A DNA stretch of 64,000 nucleotides from Streptomyces thermodiastaticus (lineage in GTDB: Bacteria > Actinomycetota > Actinomycetes > Streptomycetales > Streptomycetaceae), in contig NZ_BNBV01000010.1 in the NCBI RefSeq assembly GCF_014656135.1, positions 62,001 to 126,000 on the forward strand, read 5' to 3'. Both the position numbers and the translations under genes were made by a program. The notes beneath the pieces are model-generated. The model did not search any database. It was not told where the DNA came from and saw only the letters and a program-made list of their open reading frames with translations. Each line of letters opens with the position of its first letter. The first letter of the stretch is position 1. Below are positions 6,610-15,167 of the stretch, piece by piece.

Positions 6610-8373
6610 CTAAGGGGCCGTACGGCCGGAGGACGGGCGGTGGGCGGCGGCGCCGAGGGGTGCGTGCCACACCAGGACCGTCCCTCCGCCCTCGGGCGTG
6701 GCGATCTCCAGGGAGCCGCCGAGACCGCGGGCCCGCTCGGCCATGTTGGCCAGGCCGCTGCGGCGGCCCCGGGGCGGTATGCCGACGCCGTCGTCGGTGA
6801 CCGTGAGGCACACCTGCTCGCCGTCGGTCTCCAGCACGACCTCGGCGCGCTGTGCGCGGGCGTGCCGGGCGATGTTGGTCAGGGCTTCGCACAGCACGGC
6901 GATCACATGGTCGGCGACCTCTTCGGGCACATGTGTGTCCAGCAGGCCCTCCATGCGCACGGCGGGTGCGAAGCCGAGCACGGGTGTGGCCTCGCCGACC
7001 GCCCGGACCGCGCGTGCCCTGAGTCCCGGGGCCGCCTCGTCGTGCGTGCGCAGACCCAGGATGGTCGACCTGATGATCTTGATGGTCTCGTCCAGGTCGT
7101 CCACGGCCCGCAGCACCCGTTCCTTGGCTTCCGGGTGCTCGATGAGGGGGCCGGCGCTCTGCAGGGTCATCCCGGTGGCGAACAGCCGTTGGATGGCCAG
7201 GTCGTGCAGGTCCCGGGCGATGCGGTCGCGGTCCTGCCACACCGCGATCCGTTCGGTGTCCTGGCGGCGCTCGGCCAGCTCCATGGCGAGTGCGGCCTGT
7301 GCGGCGAAGCTTTTGAGCCGGTCCAGTTCCCGGGCGGAGAAGTCGTCGGCGCCGGTCAGCCGGGCCAGCAGGACGACTCCTCGGACGTGGGCGCGGGAGC
7401 CGATGGGGAGCGCCACCGCCGGGCCGAGGCCGGCGAACCGCGCCGGACGGGCGGTCACCCGTTCGTCGTGCTCGATGTCCGGGCTGATCACGGGTGCGCC
7501 CTCGGCGAAGGCCTGCCCGGTCAGGGTGCCGTCCATGGGCAGGACCAGGCCGCGGTGGGCCTCCGCCTGCCGGCCCATGGCGACGTCCACGCTGAGCGTG
7601 TCCGTGTTCGGCACAGGTGTCGACATCACCGCCAGGGCCGCACCGGTGATCTCCCGTGCGCGTTGCGCGATCAGTGCGAGGACCTCCGCGTGGGCGGCGC
7701 CCGACATGAGGCTGTGGGTGATCTCCGCGTTGGCCTGCAGCCAGCGCTCCCGCAGCCGGGACTCCTCGTACAGGCGGGCGTTGTCGATCGCCACGCCCGC
7801 CGCGACCGCCAGCGTGGACAGGATCGACTCGTCCTCCTCGTCGAACTCGCCCCCGCCCCGTTTCTCCGTCAGGTAGAGGTTGCCGAACACCTCGTTGCGC
7901 ACCCGGATCGGGACGCCGAGGAAGCTGCGCATCGGGGGGTGGTGCGGCGGGAAACCGTACGACGACGGGTGTTCGGCCAGGTTCGGTATGCGCAGCGGCT
8001 CGGGGTGGCGGATCAGCTCCCCCAGGATGCCGTGGCCCTCCGGGTACCGGCCGATCCTCGCGACGACCTCCTCGGACACCCCGACCGTGTGGAACGCCGA
8101 CAGCCGCCGGCCGTCGGGGCCGATCACGCCCAGGGCCGCGTACTCGGCGTCCACCAGGACGGCGGCGGCCTCCACGATCCGCCGCAGCACCTGCTGCAGC
8201 TCCAGCTCGCGCCCGACGGAGAGCACCGCCTCCAGCAGATGGTGCACCCGGTCCCGGGTACAGCGGGCGGCGTCCAGGCGTGCCTGCAGTTGCTCCAGCA
8301 GTTCGTCCAGCCGCAGCTGGGGCAGCCGCACCCTGGCCGTCCCGGCCTCGCCGAACTCCTCGGAACCTCCCAC
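6610..8373 (-). CDS. GAF-GAF sensor histidine kinase, DevS/DosS/OsdK-like
   Basis: 587 residues when started at the GTG at 8373, which has GGGAGG seven bases upstream. Order: short coiled N-terminus, GAF 1 (about 40-190, including LLEAVLSVGRELELQQVLRR and LGVPIRVRNEVFGNLYLTEK), GAF 2 (about 205-350), HisKA_3 dimerisation/phosphoacceptor helix with RDRIARDLHDLAIQRLFATG (His near residue 375), and a HATPase_c domain (EALTNIARHARA, DDGVGIPPRGRRSGLANM). No membrane segment, so it is a soluble sensor. In Mycobacterium DosS/DosT the first GAF binds haem and senses O2, NO and CO; haem binding here is plausible but unproven. It follows its likely response regulator by 165 bases. Confidence 0.92.
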   Translation of the reverse strand: MGGSEEFGEAGTARVRLPQLRLDELLEQLQARLDAARCTRDRVHHLLEAVLSVGRELELQQVLRRIVEAAAVLVDAEYAALGVIGPDGRRLSAFHTVGVSEEVVARIGRYPEGHGILGELIRHPEPLRIPNLAEHPSSYGFPPHHPPMRSFLGVPIRVRNEVFGNLYLTEKRGGGEFDEEDESILSTLAVAAGVAIDNARLYEESRLRERWLQANAEITHSLMSGAAHAEVLALIAQRAREITGAALAVMSTPVPNTDTLSVDVAMGRQAEAHRGLVLPMDGTLTGQAFAEGAPVISPDIEHDERVTARPARFAGLGPAVALPIGSRAHVRGVVLLARLTGADDFSARELDRLKSFAAQAALAMELAERRQDTERIAVWQDRDRIARDLHDLAIQRLFATGMTLQSAGPLIEHPEAKERVLRAVDDLDETIKIIRSTILGLRTHDEAAPGLRARAVRAVGEATPVLGFAPAVRMEGLLDTHVPEEVADHVIAVLCEALTNIARHARAQRAEVVLETDGEQVCLTVTDDGVGIPPRGRRSGLANMAERARGLGGSLEIATPEGGGTVLVWHAPLGAAAHRPSSGRTAP

Positions 8374-8538
8374 CGGTGTGCCTCCCAGCCCCCGATGTGG
8401 CGCTCTTCTGCCACCGTAGTGGCCGCGGCACCGGACGGCACGGGCACCAGCCGGCCCGGACGCCACGGCGCCGGGGCGCCCGCGATGCCGTCGGGGGGCC
8501 CGCACAGCGGGTCGCGGGCACCGGGAAGGGCCGGTTCG

Positions 8539-9261
8539 TCAGCGGGTGTCGCCCTTCAGCCGGTCGCGGGCCTCGGTGGCGATGACGGCGGCCTGGATGC
8601 GCCGTTCGACCCCGAGTTTGGCCAGCAGCCGGGAGATGTGGTTCTTGACCGTCTTCTCCGCCAGGTACAGGCGCTGGCCGATCTGGCGGTTGGTGAGGCC
8701 CTCGCCGATCAGGGCGAGGATCTCCCGTTCACGGTCGGTGAGACCGGGCAGCGCGTCCGGCGGCTCCTGCGGTCCTCCGCCTCGCAGCCGGGCCATCAGT
8801 TTCGTGGCGGCGCTGGGATCCAGCAGCGACTGCCCGCCGGCGACGGTGCGCACCGCCGCGACCAGATCGGAGCCGCGGATCTGCTTCAGCACATAGCCGG
8901 CGGCCCCCGCCATGATCGAGTCCAGCAGGGCGTCCTCGTCGTCGAACGAGGTCAGCATCAGAGGTGCCAGGTCCGGCTGGCGGGAGCGCAGTTCCCGGCA
9001 CACGCTCACCCCGTCCCCGTCGGGCAGGCGCACGTCCAGCACCGCCACGTCGGGGCGCAGCGCGGGCACCCGTGCCAGAGCCTGCTCGGCGGTGGCGGCC
9101 TCGCCGACCACCTCGATGTCCGGTTCGTCGTCCAGCAGGTCGTGCACGCCCCGCCGCACCACCTCGTGGTCGTCGAGGAGGAAGACCCGGATCGGGGCGC
9201 CGGGCCCTGCCGCGCTGTGCGGTGCGGGTGCCGTCCTGTGCTGCGCTTCGGTCGGCCACAC
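8539..9261 (-). CDS. NarL/FixJ response regulator, DevR/DosR/OsdR-like
   Basis: 240 residues. Receiver domain about 24-140 with acidic pocket LLDDHE, phosphoacceptor Asp near residue 76 in [14 protein letters not shown], and the conserved Lys in [12 protein letters not shown]. LuxR-type HTH about 172-235 ([40 protein letters not shown]). The HTH is close to mycobacterial DosR, including the [10 protein letters not shown] recognition helix. The GTG at 9261 is favoured by AAGGAG six bases upstream; an upstream GTG would add nine residues. It is transcribed ahead of the GAF kinase and forms its two-component partner. Likely master regulator of the surrounding stress genes. Confidence 0.93.
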   Translation of the reverse strand: MWPTEAQHRTAPAPHSAAGPGAPIRVFLLDDHEVVRRGVHDLLDDEPDIEVVGEAATAEQALARVPALRPDVAVLDVRLPDGDGVSVCRELRSRQPDLAPLMLTSFDDEDALLDSIMAGAAGYVLKQIRGSDLVAAVRTVAGGQSLLDPSAATKLMARLRGGGPQEPPDALPGLTDREREILALIGEGLTNRQIGQRLYLAEKTVKNHISRLLAKLGVERRIQAAVIATEARDRLKGDTR

Positions 9262-9381
9262 GGCTGCTCCTTCTTTCGTGCACCGCACGTCCGGCGCCCG
9301 GCGTCCCGTGCGGACGTGGCATCCGGGGCGACGTGACGTGACGGGGTGTGCGTTCTCACGGTCGTGCGTCGTGGTGCTCGG

Positions 9382-10035
9382 TCACCGCTGTGCGTCCCGC
9401 GACGCGTGCGGCGATGCCGGTGTGCCGCCGCCGTGGTCCGCGGTGTCGTCCCGGTCGAAGCCGAGCCGGGTGACCACCTCCACCACGCCGTCGACACAGT
9501 CGCACAGCCGTACGAGGATCGGGATCAGGCTCTTGTGCGGGACGGTGCCGCTGAGGATGACCCGTCCGTCGGTGACCTCGACGGTCAGCGCGGACGGCGG
9601 CAGGCCCAGCGTCCGTACGATGACGTCCTCCAGGATCTCCTCCTGGATCGCGCGGTCCCTGCGCAGGAACAGCTGCACCAGGTCGCTGCGGCTGATCACC
9701 CCGATGAGCCGGCCGTCGCCGTCCACCACGGGAAGCCGCTTGACCTTGTGGCGCTCCATCGTCCTCGCGGCCCGCACGGCATGCCAGCCGGGCTCGGCGA
9801 CGACGGCGGGGCTCGTCATCAGGTCCTGCGCGCTGCTCCCGGCGCCGCTGTCCGTCTGCTTGCGCAGCAGGTCCGCCTCGGACACCACCCCGACCGGCCG
9901 CTCCTCGTCGTCGATCACGGGAACGGCCGTGATCTGGTACTCGTCGAGGATGCGGGCGATCTCCTTGAACGGCGTGCCCGGCCGCACACTCACGGCGGTG
10001 GGTGTCATCAGATCGCCCACGCTGCGTTGCCTCAT
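9382..10035 (-). CDS. CBS-CBS-BON protein 3
   Basis: 217 residues, third member of the paralogous set: CBS (about 5-60), CBS (about 72-130), BON (about 135-195), then a His/Asp-rich tail (RDDTADHGGG). The start codon chosen is the ATG giving MRQRSVGDLM, with AAGGG seven bases upstream; a GTG two codons earlier is also possible. Its N-terminus is nearly the same as that of protein 1 (HRTVGDLMT against QRSVGDLMT), so proteins 1 and 3 look like the closer pair. It sits directly upstream of the DevR-like gene on the same strand. Confidence 0.87.
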   Translation of the reverse strand: MRQRSVGDLMTPTAVSVRPGTPFKEIARILDEYQITAVPVIDDEERPVGVVSEADLLRKQTDSGAGSSAQDLMTSPAVVAEPGWHAVRAARTMERHKVKRLPVVDGDGRLIGVISRSDLVQLFLRRDRAIQEEILEDVIVRTLGLPPSALTVEVTDGRVILSGTVPHKSLIPILVRLCDCVDGVVEVVTRLGFDRDDTADHGGGTPASPHASRDAQR

Positions 10036-10182
10036 CGCCACGCCCTTCCCGGTTGCTCGTCACCGGTGCGCCGGCCGGGCGGGCGCGCCGGGAGGCGGTG
10101 CCGCCGCCCGGCGCGCCGCGCTGCCGCGTACCGTGCGCCCGGCGGCCGGGAGGCGGCCGGCGGTGCGCCGCGGTGACGGACG

Positions 10183-10605
10183 TCATCCACCGTGCTGGAC
10201 CTCGATGTGCTTCTCCTCGGTCCGCTCACGTCCCATGCCCACGCTGACGGTGAGCATGCCGTCGGTGTAGTCGGCGGTGACGTCGTCCTCGTCGGCTCCC
10301 GGCGGCAGGGTCACGGTGCGGCTCATGGAGCCGTAGCGGATCTCGCTGCGGTGCTTGTCCACGTCGTGTTCGGTGCGTTCGGCCCTGATGGTCAGCGTGC
10401 CTTCGCTGAGGACGACGTCGATGTCGTCGGGCGAGACACCCGGCAGTTCCGCCCGTACGACGTACCGGCCCTCCTCCATGTACTCCTCGATCCGGACCGC
10501 GTACAGGTCGCCCAGGGAGGGCATGCCGAACCGGGCGGGGAAGGACTCGAACCACTCGGGGATCTCCGGGAAGGAGAACCTCTGGCGTCGTGCGAGTGTG
10601 CCCAT
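10183..10605 (-). CDS. Hsp20/alpha-crystallin small heat-shock protein
   Basis: 140 residues. Alpha-crystallin domain about 40-135 (EEGRYVVRAELPGVSPDDID, SRTVTLPPGADEDDVTADYT, GMLTVSV); the N-terminal arm starts with ARRQRFSFPEIPEWFESFPA and the C-terminal IxV-type anchor is KHIEVQHGG. ATP-independent holdase that prevents aggregation. Related hspX/acr genes are the strongest DosR targets in Mycobacterium, which fits the DevR-like regulator 1 kb away. ATG with GAGAGAACG upstream. A stem-loop at 10729-10749 probably separates it from the phosphatase gene. Confidence 0.92.
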   Translation of the reverse strand: MGTLARRQRFSFPEIPEWFESFPARFGMPSLGDLYAVRIEEYMEEGRYVVRAELPGVSPDDIDVVLSEGTLTIRAERTEHDVDKHRSEIRYGSMSRTVTLPPGADEDDVTADYTDGMLTVSVGMGRERTEEKHIEVQHGG

Positions 10606-10728
10606 CGTTCTCTCCTTTGTGGGTGTTCACATGTCACGTACGGGTGGTCGGGCAGGGGCGGCGTGTGCGTGACGACGTACGCCGGCACACCCAGTGCACC
10701 GCGCGCACGCCGGGTCCGGTGGGGCCCG

Positions 10729-10749
10729 ACAGCCCCGCGTGCGGGCTGT
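10729..10749. terminator. Stem-loop after the GAF-phosphatase gene
   Basis: ACAGCCC and GGGCTGT arms with a seven-base loop, 40 bases past the stop codon of the phosphatase and 124 bases ahead of the Hsp20 start. No U-tract, as is common in streptomycetes. Confidence 0.45.
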
Positions 10750-10789
10750 GAGGGTCCCGCTCCCCCGTCGCCGCCGTGTCCGGGACGGC

Positions 10790-12124
10790 TCAGTGCGCCA
10801 CGCGGACGGCGAGCAGGGCGACATCGTCGTGGAAGGTTCCCTGACGCTGGGCGAGGAGGGCATCGCAGAGTCCTTCCAGGGGGGCGGTCGCACAGCGGGC
10901 CGCGGTGTCGGCCGTCTGTCTCATGCCGTCGTCGCAGCTGTGGCCGCGTTCTTCGATGAGTCCGTCCGTGTGCAGCAGCACGGTGGCACCGCAGGGCAGA
11001 GGGTGGCGGTGGTCCGGGCGTGCGAGTTCGGGGCTGACACCGAGGGGCGGCCCGGCCTCCGCCGTGAGATAGCGGGCCCGGTTGTCCGGGGTGATCAGCA
11101 GGGGAGGCAGATGTCCCGCGCTGCACCAGCGCAGGAACCTGCCTTCGCCGCTGCCGACGGGTTCGATGCGGGCGACCAGGGCGGTGGCCATCGGTGCGTC
11201 GTCGAGGTGGTGCAGGAGCGCGTCCAGCCGGTGCAGGATGCGGCTGGGCGGCTGCTCCTCGGCGTAGGCGATGACGCGGATCATGTTGCTGATCCGGCTC
11301 ATGACGCTGGCGGCCTCGATGCCGTGGCCCATGACGTCGCCGACCATCACGCACGGCACCTTGTCCGGCAGGCAGATCACGTCGTACCAGTCGCCGCCGA
11401 CACTGGGTGCCTCGGTGGAGGGCTGGTAGCGGGCCTGGAACGCCAGACCCGGCAGAGGGACCAGATCGGGCAGCAGACGGCGCTGGAAGTCCTCCGTCGC
11501 CTGCCGCAGCCGCTGGACGAGACGGGCGTTCTCGATGGCGACACCGGCGGCGCTGGCCAGCGCGACGAGGTATTCCTGGTCCTCGTCGGTGAAGGCTTCG
11601 TCGCCTTCCTTGTCCGTCAGGTAGAGGTTGCCGTAGAGGGTGTCCCGGACGCGGATGGGCACCCCGAGCAGGGTGCTCATCGTGGGATGTCCCTCGGGGA
11701 AGCCGCTCGCCCGCGGGTGGGTCGCCAGGTTCTCCACCCGCAGGGGTTCGGGGCGGCGGATCAGCTCGCCCAGCAGACCGGTCCCCCGCGGCAGCCTGTC
11801 CTTGTCCCGTACGTCGCCGTCGCCGGAACCGGAGGTGATCAGCTGGACGAACGCGCCGGTCTCGTCCAGGACGCCGAGGGCGGCGTAGCGCGCCCGGCCG
11901 AGCCGCCGGGCGGTGTCGACGATGGCGTGCAGGACGACGTCCAGGTCCAGGGCGCTGCTGATGCCGACGACGGCGTCCAGCAGCTGGCGCATCCGGCTGT
12001 GCGCCTGCGCGAGCTGCCTGAGCCCGGCCTGGATCTGGTCGAGGTCCTCCTCCCCCAGGGGCGGGATAGGGGGGCTGCGTCGCGAAGGATCGTCGGGTGT
12101 GCCCCTGAGCTGTCCCTCCACCAT
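10790..12124 (-). CDS. GAF-domain PP2C/SpoIIE serine phosphatase
   Basis: 444 residues. GAF domain about 45-200 whose core (LLGELIRRPEPLRVENLATH, LGVPIRVRDTLYGNLYLTDK) is strikingly like GAF 1 of the kinase at 6.6-8.4 kb. The C-terminal 230 residues form a SpoIIE-type PP2C phosphatase with metal-binding motifs VGGDWYDVICL, GDVMGHGIEAAS, LLHTDGLIEERG and FHDDVALLAVR. Such enzymes dephosphorylate anti-anti-sigma factors or other phosphoserine proteins and so control sigma factors. No RsbW-type kinase domain is fused, unlike many Streptomyces homologues. The shared GAF suggests it senses the same signal as the kinase. Confidence 0.92.
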   Translation of the reverse strand: MVEGQLRGTPDDPSRRSPPIPPLGEEDLDQIQAGLRQLAQAHSRMRQLLDAVVGISSALDLDVVLHAIVDTARRLGRARYAALGVLDETGAFVQLITSGSGDGDVRDKDRLPRGTGLLGELIRRPEPLRVENLATHPRASGFPEGHPTMSTLLGVPIRVRDTLYGNLYLTDKEGDEAFTDEDQEYLVALASAAGVAIENARLVQRLRQATEDFQRRLLPDLVPLPGLAFQARYQPSTEAPSVGGDWYDVICLPDKVPCVMVGDVMGHGIEAASVMSRISNMIRVIAYAEEQPPSRILHRLDALLHHLDDAPMATALVARIEPVGSGEGRFLRWCSAGHLPPLLITPDNRARYLTAEAGPPLGVSPELARPDHRHPLPCGATVLLHTDGLIEERGHSCDDGMRQTADTAARCATAPLEGLCDALLAQRQGTFHDDVALLAVRVAH

Positions 12125-12311
12125 GGCACCCCCTGCTGGTCTGCTGCCGACGAGCGCTCGCGGCTGCCGGGTACCCCGCCTGCGCGTGATGCACGTCCTG
12201 CTCCGGCCCCGCCGGCCGCCGGTGTCCGGGCGTCACCGGCGACGCGGAACCGGCGCGGCACCCGCTTGTGCCCGGTGCCGCGTCAGTGCGCGGCCGCCCG
12301 CCGGTGCGGAG

Positions 12312-13187
12312 TCAGCGGTCGTCTCTCTCGGGCGGGAGGCCGACGGGGTAGGGCTCGCCGAAGTCGGCCGACCGGCTGACGTTCTCCCAGGCGGTGGCCT
12401 CGGCGAGCTGCCGGCGGGAGTGCTCCAGGGCCATCGTCACCGCGTTCACTCCCAGCAGCAGATGGGACGGCACCCGGCCGCGCCGGACGGTCCGCACGAT
12501 GATCTCGGCGGCGCGCTCGGGGTCGCCGGCCGGCCCGTCCGGACTCTGCCGCACCCGGCGGTTCATCTCACCGACGGTTTCCTCGTACGCGTCGGGGATC
12601 GGGTGGACCGTCATGGAGGCACCGGCCCAGTCCGTGGCGAAGCCGCTCGGTTCGACGACCATGACCCGCACGCCGAACGGTGCGGTCTCCGCGGCGAGCA
12701 CCCGGCTGAAGCCGTCGACGGCGAACTTGGCCGCCTGGTAGGACGCGATGCCCGGGGATCCGCCGACGCGCCCGCCGACCGAGGAGACCTGCACGACGGT
12801 GCCGCCGCCCTGGCGGCGCAGGACGGGCAACGCCGCCTTGGTCACGTGGTGGACGCCCCAGAAGTTCGTCTCGAACTGTGCCCGGACATCGTCGTCGTCC
12901 GCGGTCTCGATGGGCGACACGTTGGCGTATCCCGCGTTGTTCACGAGCACGTCGATGCGTCCGTACCGGCCGACGGCCGCCTCGACGGCCCGCCGGGCCG
13001 CCTCGGGACGGGTGACGTCCAGTGCCAGCGGATGCACGCGGTCGCCGTACTTCTCCCGCACAGCGGCGAGGGTTTCCGGGCGACGGGCGGTGGCGACGAC
13101 GCGATCGCCGGCTTCCAGCGCGGCGACGACCAGTGCACGGCCGAGGCCGCGCGACGAACCGGTGATGAACCAGACCTGTTGACTCAT
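12312..13187 (-). CDS. SDR-family oxidoreductase
   Basis: 291 residues, classical short-chain dehydrogenase: cofactor loop TGSSRGLG (residues 9-16), NNAGYANVSP, catalytic Ser in QVSSVGGRVGG and the Y-x-x-x-K motif in ASYQAAKFAVDGFS. Arg residues after beta-2 (ATARRPETLA) favour NADP(H). The C-terminal 60-residue extension is longer than in minimal SDRs. Divergent from a TetR regulator across a 70-base gap with two exact 17-base direct repeats, so it is the likely target of that regulator. Substrate unknown. Confidence 0.88.
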   Translation of the reverse strand: MSQQVWFITGSSRGLGRALVVAALEAGDRVVATARRPETLAAVREKYGDRVHPLALDVTRPEAARRAVEAAVGRYGRIDVLVNNAGYANVSPIETADDDDVRAQFETNFWGVHHVTKAALPVLRRQGGGTVVQVSSVGGRVGGSPGIASYQAAKFAVDGFSRVLAAETAPFGVRVMVVEPSGFATDWAGASMTVHPIPDAYEETVGEMNRRVRQSPDGPAGDPERAAEIIVRTVRRGRVPSHLLLGVNAVTMALEHSRRQLAEATAWENVSRSADFGEPYPVGLPPERDDR

Positions 13188-13196
13188 GCCTCTAGT

Positions 13197-13235
13197 GCAA
13201 CACCGTTCTCTTATTTACGCAACACCGTTCTCTTA
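13197..13235. promoter_or_regulatory. Tandem 17-base operator repeats
   Basis: GCAACACCGTTCTCTTA occurs exactly at 13197-13213 and 13219-13235. The 22-base period, about two helical turns, puts both copies on the same DNA face. Each contains the partial dyad AAC-N3-GTT. The pair fills the short gap between SDR and TetR genes. Confidence 0.6.
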
Positions 13236-13244
13236 AAGCCTTCC

Positions 13245-13250
13245 TATGAT
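13245..13250 (+). promoter_or_regulatory. -10 element of the TetR gene (leaderless)
   Basis: TATGAT ends seven bases before the ATG at 13258, so transcription would begin at or next to the start codon. Operator copy 2 lies over the expected -35 position, consistent with autorepression. Confidence 0.55.
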
Positions 13251-13257
13251 GTGGCCC

Positions 13258-14001
13258 ATGACTTCGCCTGCCTTCCAGCGTGCGCGCAGTGCCGAGGCCA
13301 AGCAGGCTCGAGAAGCAGCGATCCTGGACGCGGCCCGCACGCTCGGCCGCAGTCGCGGGGTCCGGGACGTCACCCTCACGGACATCGCCGCGGCCGTGGG
13401 GATGCACAAGTCCGCCCTGCTGCGCTACTTCGAGACCAGGGAGCAGATCTTCCTGAAGCTGACCGCGGAAGGCTGGCGGGAGTGGTCGGCCGCCCTGCGC
13501 GCCGAGCTGGAGGCGTGCACGCACGCCACCGCCCAGGAGGTCGCCGCACTGATCGCCTCCAGCCTGGCGACGCGACCGCTGTTCTGCGATCTGCTGGCAC
13601 AGGCCCCCATGAACCTCGAACGCAATGTGTCGGTCGACGCGGTCCGCTCGTTCAAACTCGTCACCCTCGACGAGATCGCGCTGATCGACGCCCAGCTGCG
13701 CCGGCTTCTGGGGCTGTCCGAGACGCAGACGGTCGACCTGATCTCCACGGCGACGAGCCTGGCCGGGGCGCTGTGGCAGATGGCGACCCCCGGTCCGCGG
13801 CTGCGGGAGCTGTACCGGAGCGATCCCCGCCTCGGCCACGCCGTCGTGGAGGTGGAGCCCCGCCTGTGCCGCGTGCTGACCGCCTTCCTCACCGGACTCG
13901 GCGCGGGCTCGTCCGCGACCAGCGAGGCCGACCCCGCCGCGCCGGAGCACACCACGGCAGGGACGGCGGACAACGGGCAGGCGGCCGGACGCCCGGCGTA
14001 G
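13258..14001 (+). CDS. TetR/AcrR-family regulator
   Basis: 247 residues. N-terminal HTH about 18-65 (REAAILDAARTLGRSRGVRD, LTDIAAAVGMHKSALLRYFE) and an all-helical ligand domain to about residue 215; the last 30 residues are a low-complexity Ala/Thr/Pro tail. The start at 13258 is chosen because a TATGAT -10 sits seven bases upstream; the in-frame ATG at 13246 would overlap that promoter. Divergent from the SDR gene, whose expression it probably represses through the two 17-base repeats. Confidence 0.87.
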   Translation: MTSPAFQRARSAEAKQAREAAILDAARTLGRSRGVRDVTLTDIAAAVGMHKSALLRYFETREQIFLKLTAEGWREWSAALRAELEACTHATAQEVAALIASSLATRPLFCDLLAQAPMNLERNVSVDAVRSFKLVTLDEIALIDAQLRRLLGLSETQTVDLISTATSLAGALWQMATPGPRLRELYRSDPRLGHAVVEVEPRLCRVLTAFLTGLGAGSSATSEADPAAPEHTTAGTADNGQAAGRPA

Positions 14002-14075
14002 TCGCCCCGCACCGTGGGTACCGGTCGCCATGAGCCGGCGACGGCCGCCCGCGACACGGGTGAGATCATCCGTGC

Positions 14076-14372
14076 GTGAGCAGTGACATGAGTGACGTGG
14101 ACATAAGCGCTCTGGCCATCAATGTCACGATCCCCGAGGCACTGCGCTGGAACGACACCCGGCGCGGTGAAGCCTTCACGCTGACCACGCTCAACGTCCG
14201 GCTTCTCCCGGACGGCCACCTCGCCGTGAAGGCCTACGGCAAGCCGGTGGCAGGCGGCCGGGGCGCCTACGTCTCGTTCCCCGTCCCCGACACCCCCGAA
14301 CTGGCCGCCCTGGTGTCCCGAGCCGCCGACCGGGCAGGACAGTTGTGGACCACCCATCGCGGGCTCGGCTGA
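14076..14372 (+). CDS. Hypothetical protein, 98 residues
   Basis: Small acidic-to-neutral protein with alternating hydrophobics (ISALAINVTIPEALRWNDTR, TLTTLNVRLLPDGHLAVKAY) suggesting a beta-rich fold, no signal peptide, membrane segment or Cys. GTG at 14076 and ATG at 14088 are both possible starts; neither has a strong ribosome-binding site. GC-rich third positions support coding. It converges on the SIS-domain gene. I do not recognise a family. Confidence 0.55.
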   Translation: MSSDMSDVDISALAINVTIPEALRWNDTRRGEAFTLTTLNVRLLPDGHLAVKAYGKPVAGGRGAYVSFPVPDTPELAALVSRAADRAGQLWTTHRGLG

Positions 14373-14417
14373 TCTCCCGGCACACGGCGGGCACGACGGG
14401 CGCTGCCCGCCGAGGTG

Positions 14418-15167
14418 TCAGGAACCGCGCCGGATGCGGCCGGCGTAACGAGCCTCCAGCACCTTGTTGTGCTCGTCGCCGCCGGGCACGTTGGCCGAGA
14501 GATACACCGGCGGGGTGATGCCGTCCTCGATCAGCAGACGGACCGTCTCCGCGGTGACCATCTGGGCCAGCAGGGCAGCGGTGATCGTGGAGACGGCGCA
14601 CACCGAACCACCGGAGGGCAGCGGCAGCAGCGCGTCGCCGAAGGGCGCGCCGTTGTCGAGGACGACGTCCGCGAAGTCGCTCAGGCGCTTGCCCGAGGTA
14701 TGACGCGGCGTGGCACGGGAGGTGTGCTGGACGCTGGTGACGGCGATCAGCGGGTGCCCGTGCTCCTTGACCAGCCGGGCCATCTCGACGATGCACCCGT
14801 TGATGCCGGAGTTGGACGCGATCACGAACACGTCCTGCGGGTGCGGTGCGGCGAGTGCGTACAGCCGGTGCGCGACCTCGGGGTCGCGCTCCAGCAGGGG
14901 GTCGTCGAGCGTGCCGGCGGGCGCGCCGCCGTACAGGACGAGGTCCCGGATCGCGATCTTGTTGGTGGGCACGAGTCCGCCGGCGCGCCCGGCTATCTCG
15001 GTGGCCAGCGACTCCGAGTGCCCGGTACCGAACGCCTGCACCACACCGTCGTTCTTGAGCGCGGCCGCGATCAGCCGGGCCGCCGCGAGCGCGGCATCCG
15101 TCTGTGTGGTGACCACGCGGTCGACGACGTCCTTGGCCGCGGCGAGGAACTCCTGACTGTCCGGCAC
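14418..15167 (-). CDS. SIS-domain sugar isomerase / MurQ-like protein
   Basis: 249 residues starting at GTG 15167 (AAGGAG six bases upstream); the frame continues open to 16115 but that part is antisense to the kinase gene. SIS phosphosugar-binding motifs: AFGTGHSESLATEIAGRAGG (about 38-57) and VIASNSGINGCIVEMARLVK (about 112-131), followed by AVTSVQHTS. Related proteins act on N-acetylglucosamine/N-acetylmuramic acid phosphates or regulate sugar genes. The divergent neighbour is a BadF/GlcNAc-kinase-type enzyme, so the two probably handle one amino sugar: kinase first, isomerase or etherase second. Confidence 0.85.
   Translation of the reverse strand: MPDSQEFLAAAKDVVDRVVTTQTDAALAAARLIAAALKNDGVVQAFGTGHSESLATEIAGRAGGLVPTNKIAIRDLVLYGGAPAGTLDDPLLERDPEVAHRLYALAAPHPQDVFVIASNSGINGCIVEMARLVKEHGHPLIAVTSVQHTSRATPRHTSGKRLSDFADVVLDNGAPFGDALLPLPSGGSVCAVSTITAALLAQMVTAETVRLLIEDGITPPVYLSANVPGGDEHNKVLEARYAGRIRRGS

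Noticed and set aside
6640..9336. 898-residue plus-strand ORF
   Set aside because: Exactly antisense to the DevR/DevS-like pair; composition (His/Gly/Ala/Arg-rich) is a GC-frame shadow and no domain is recognisable.
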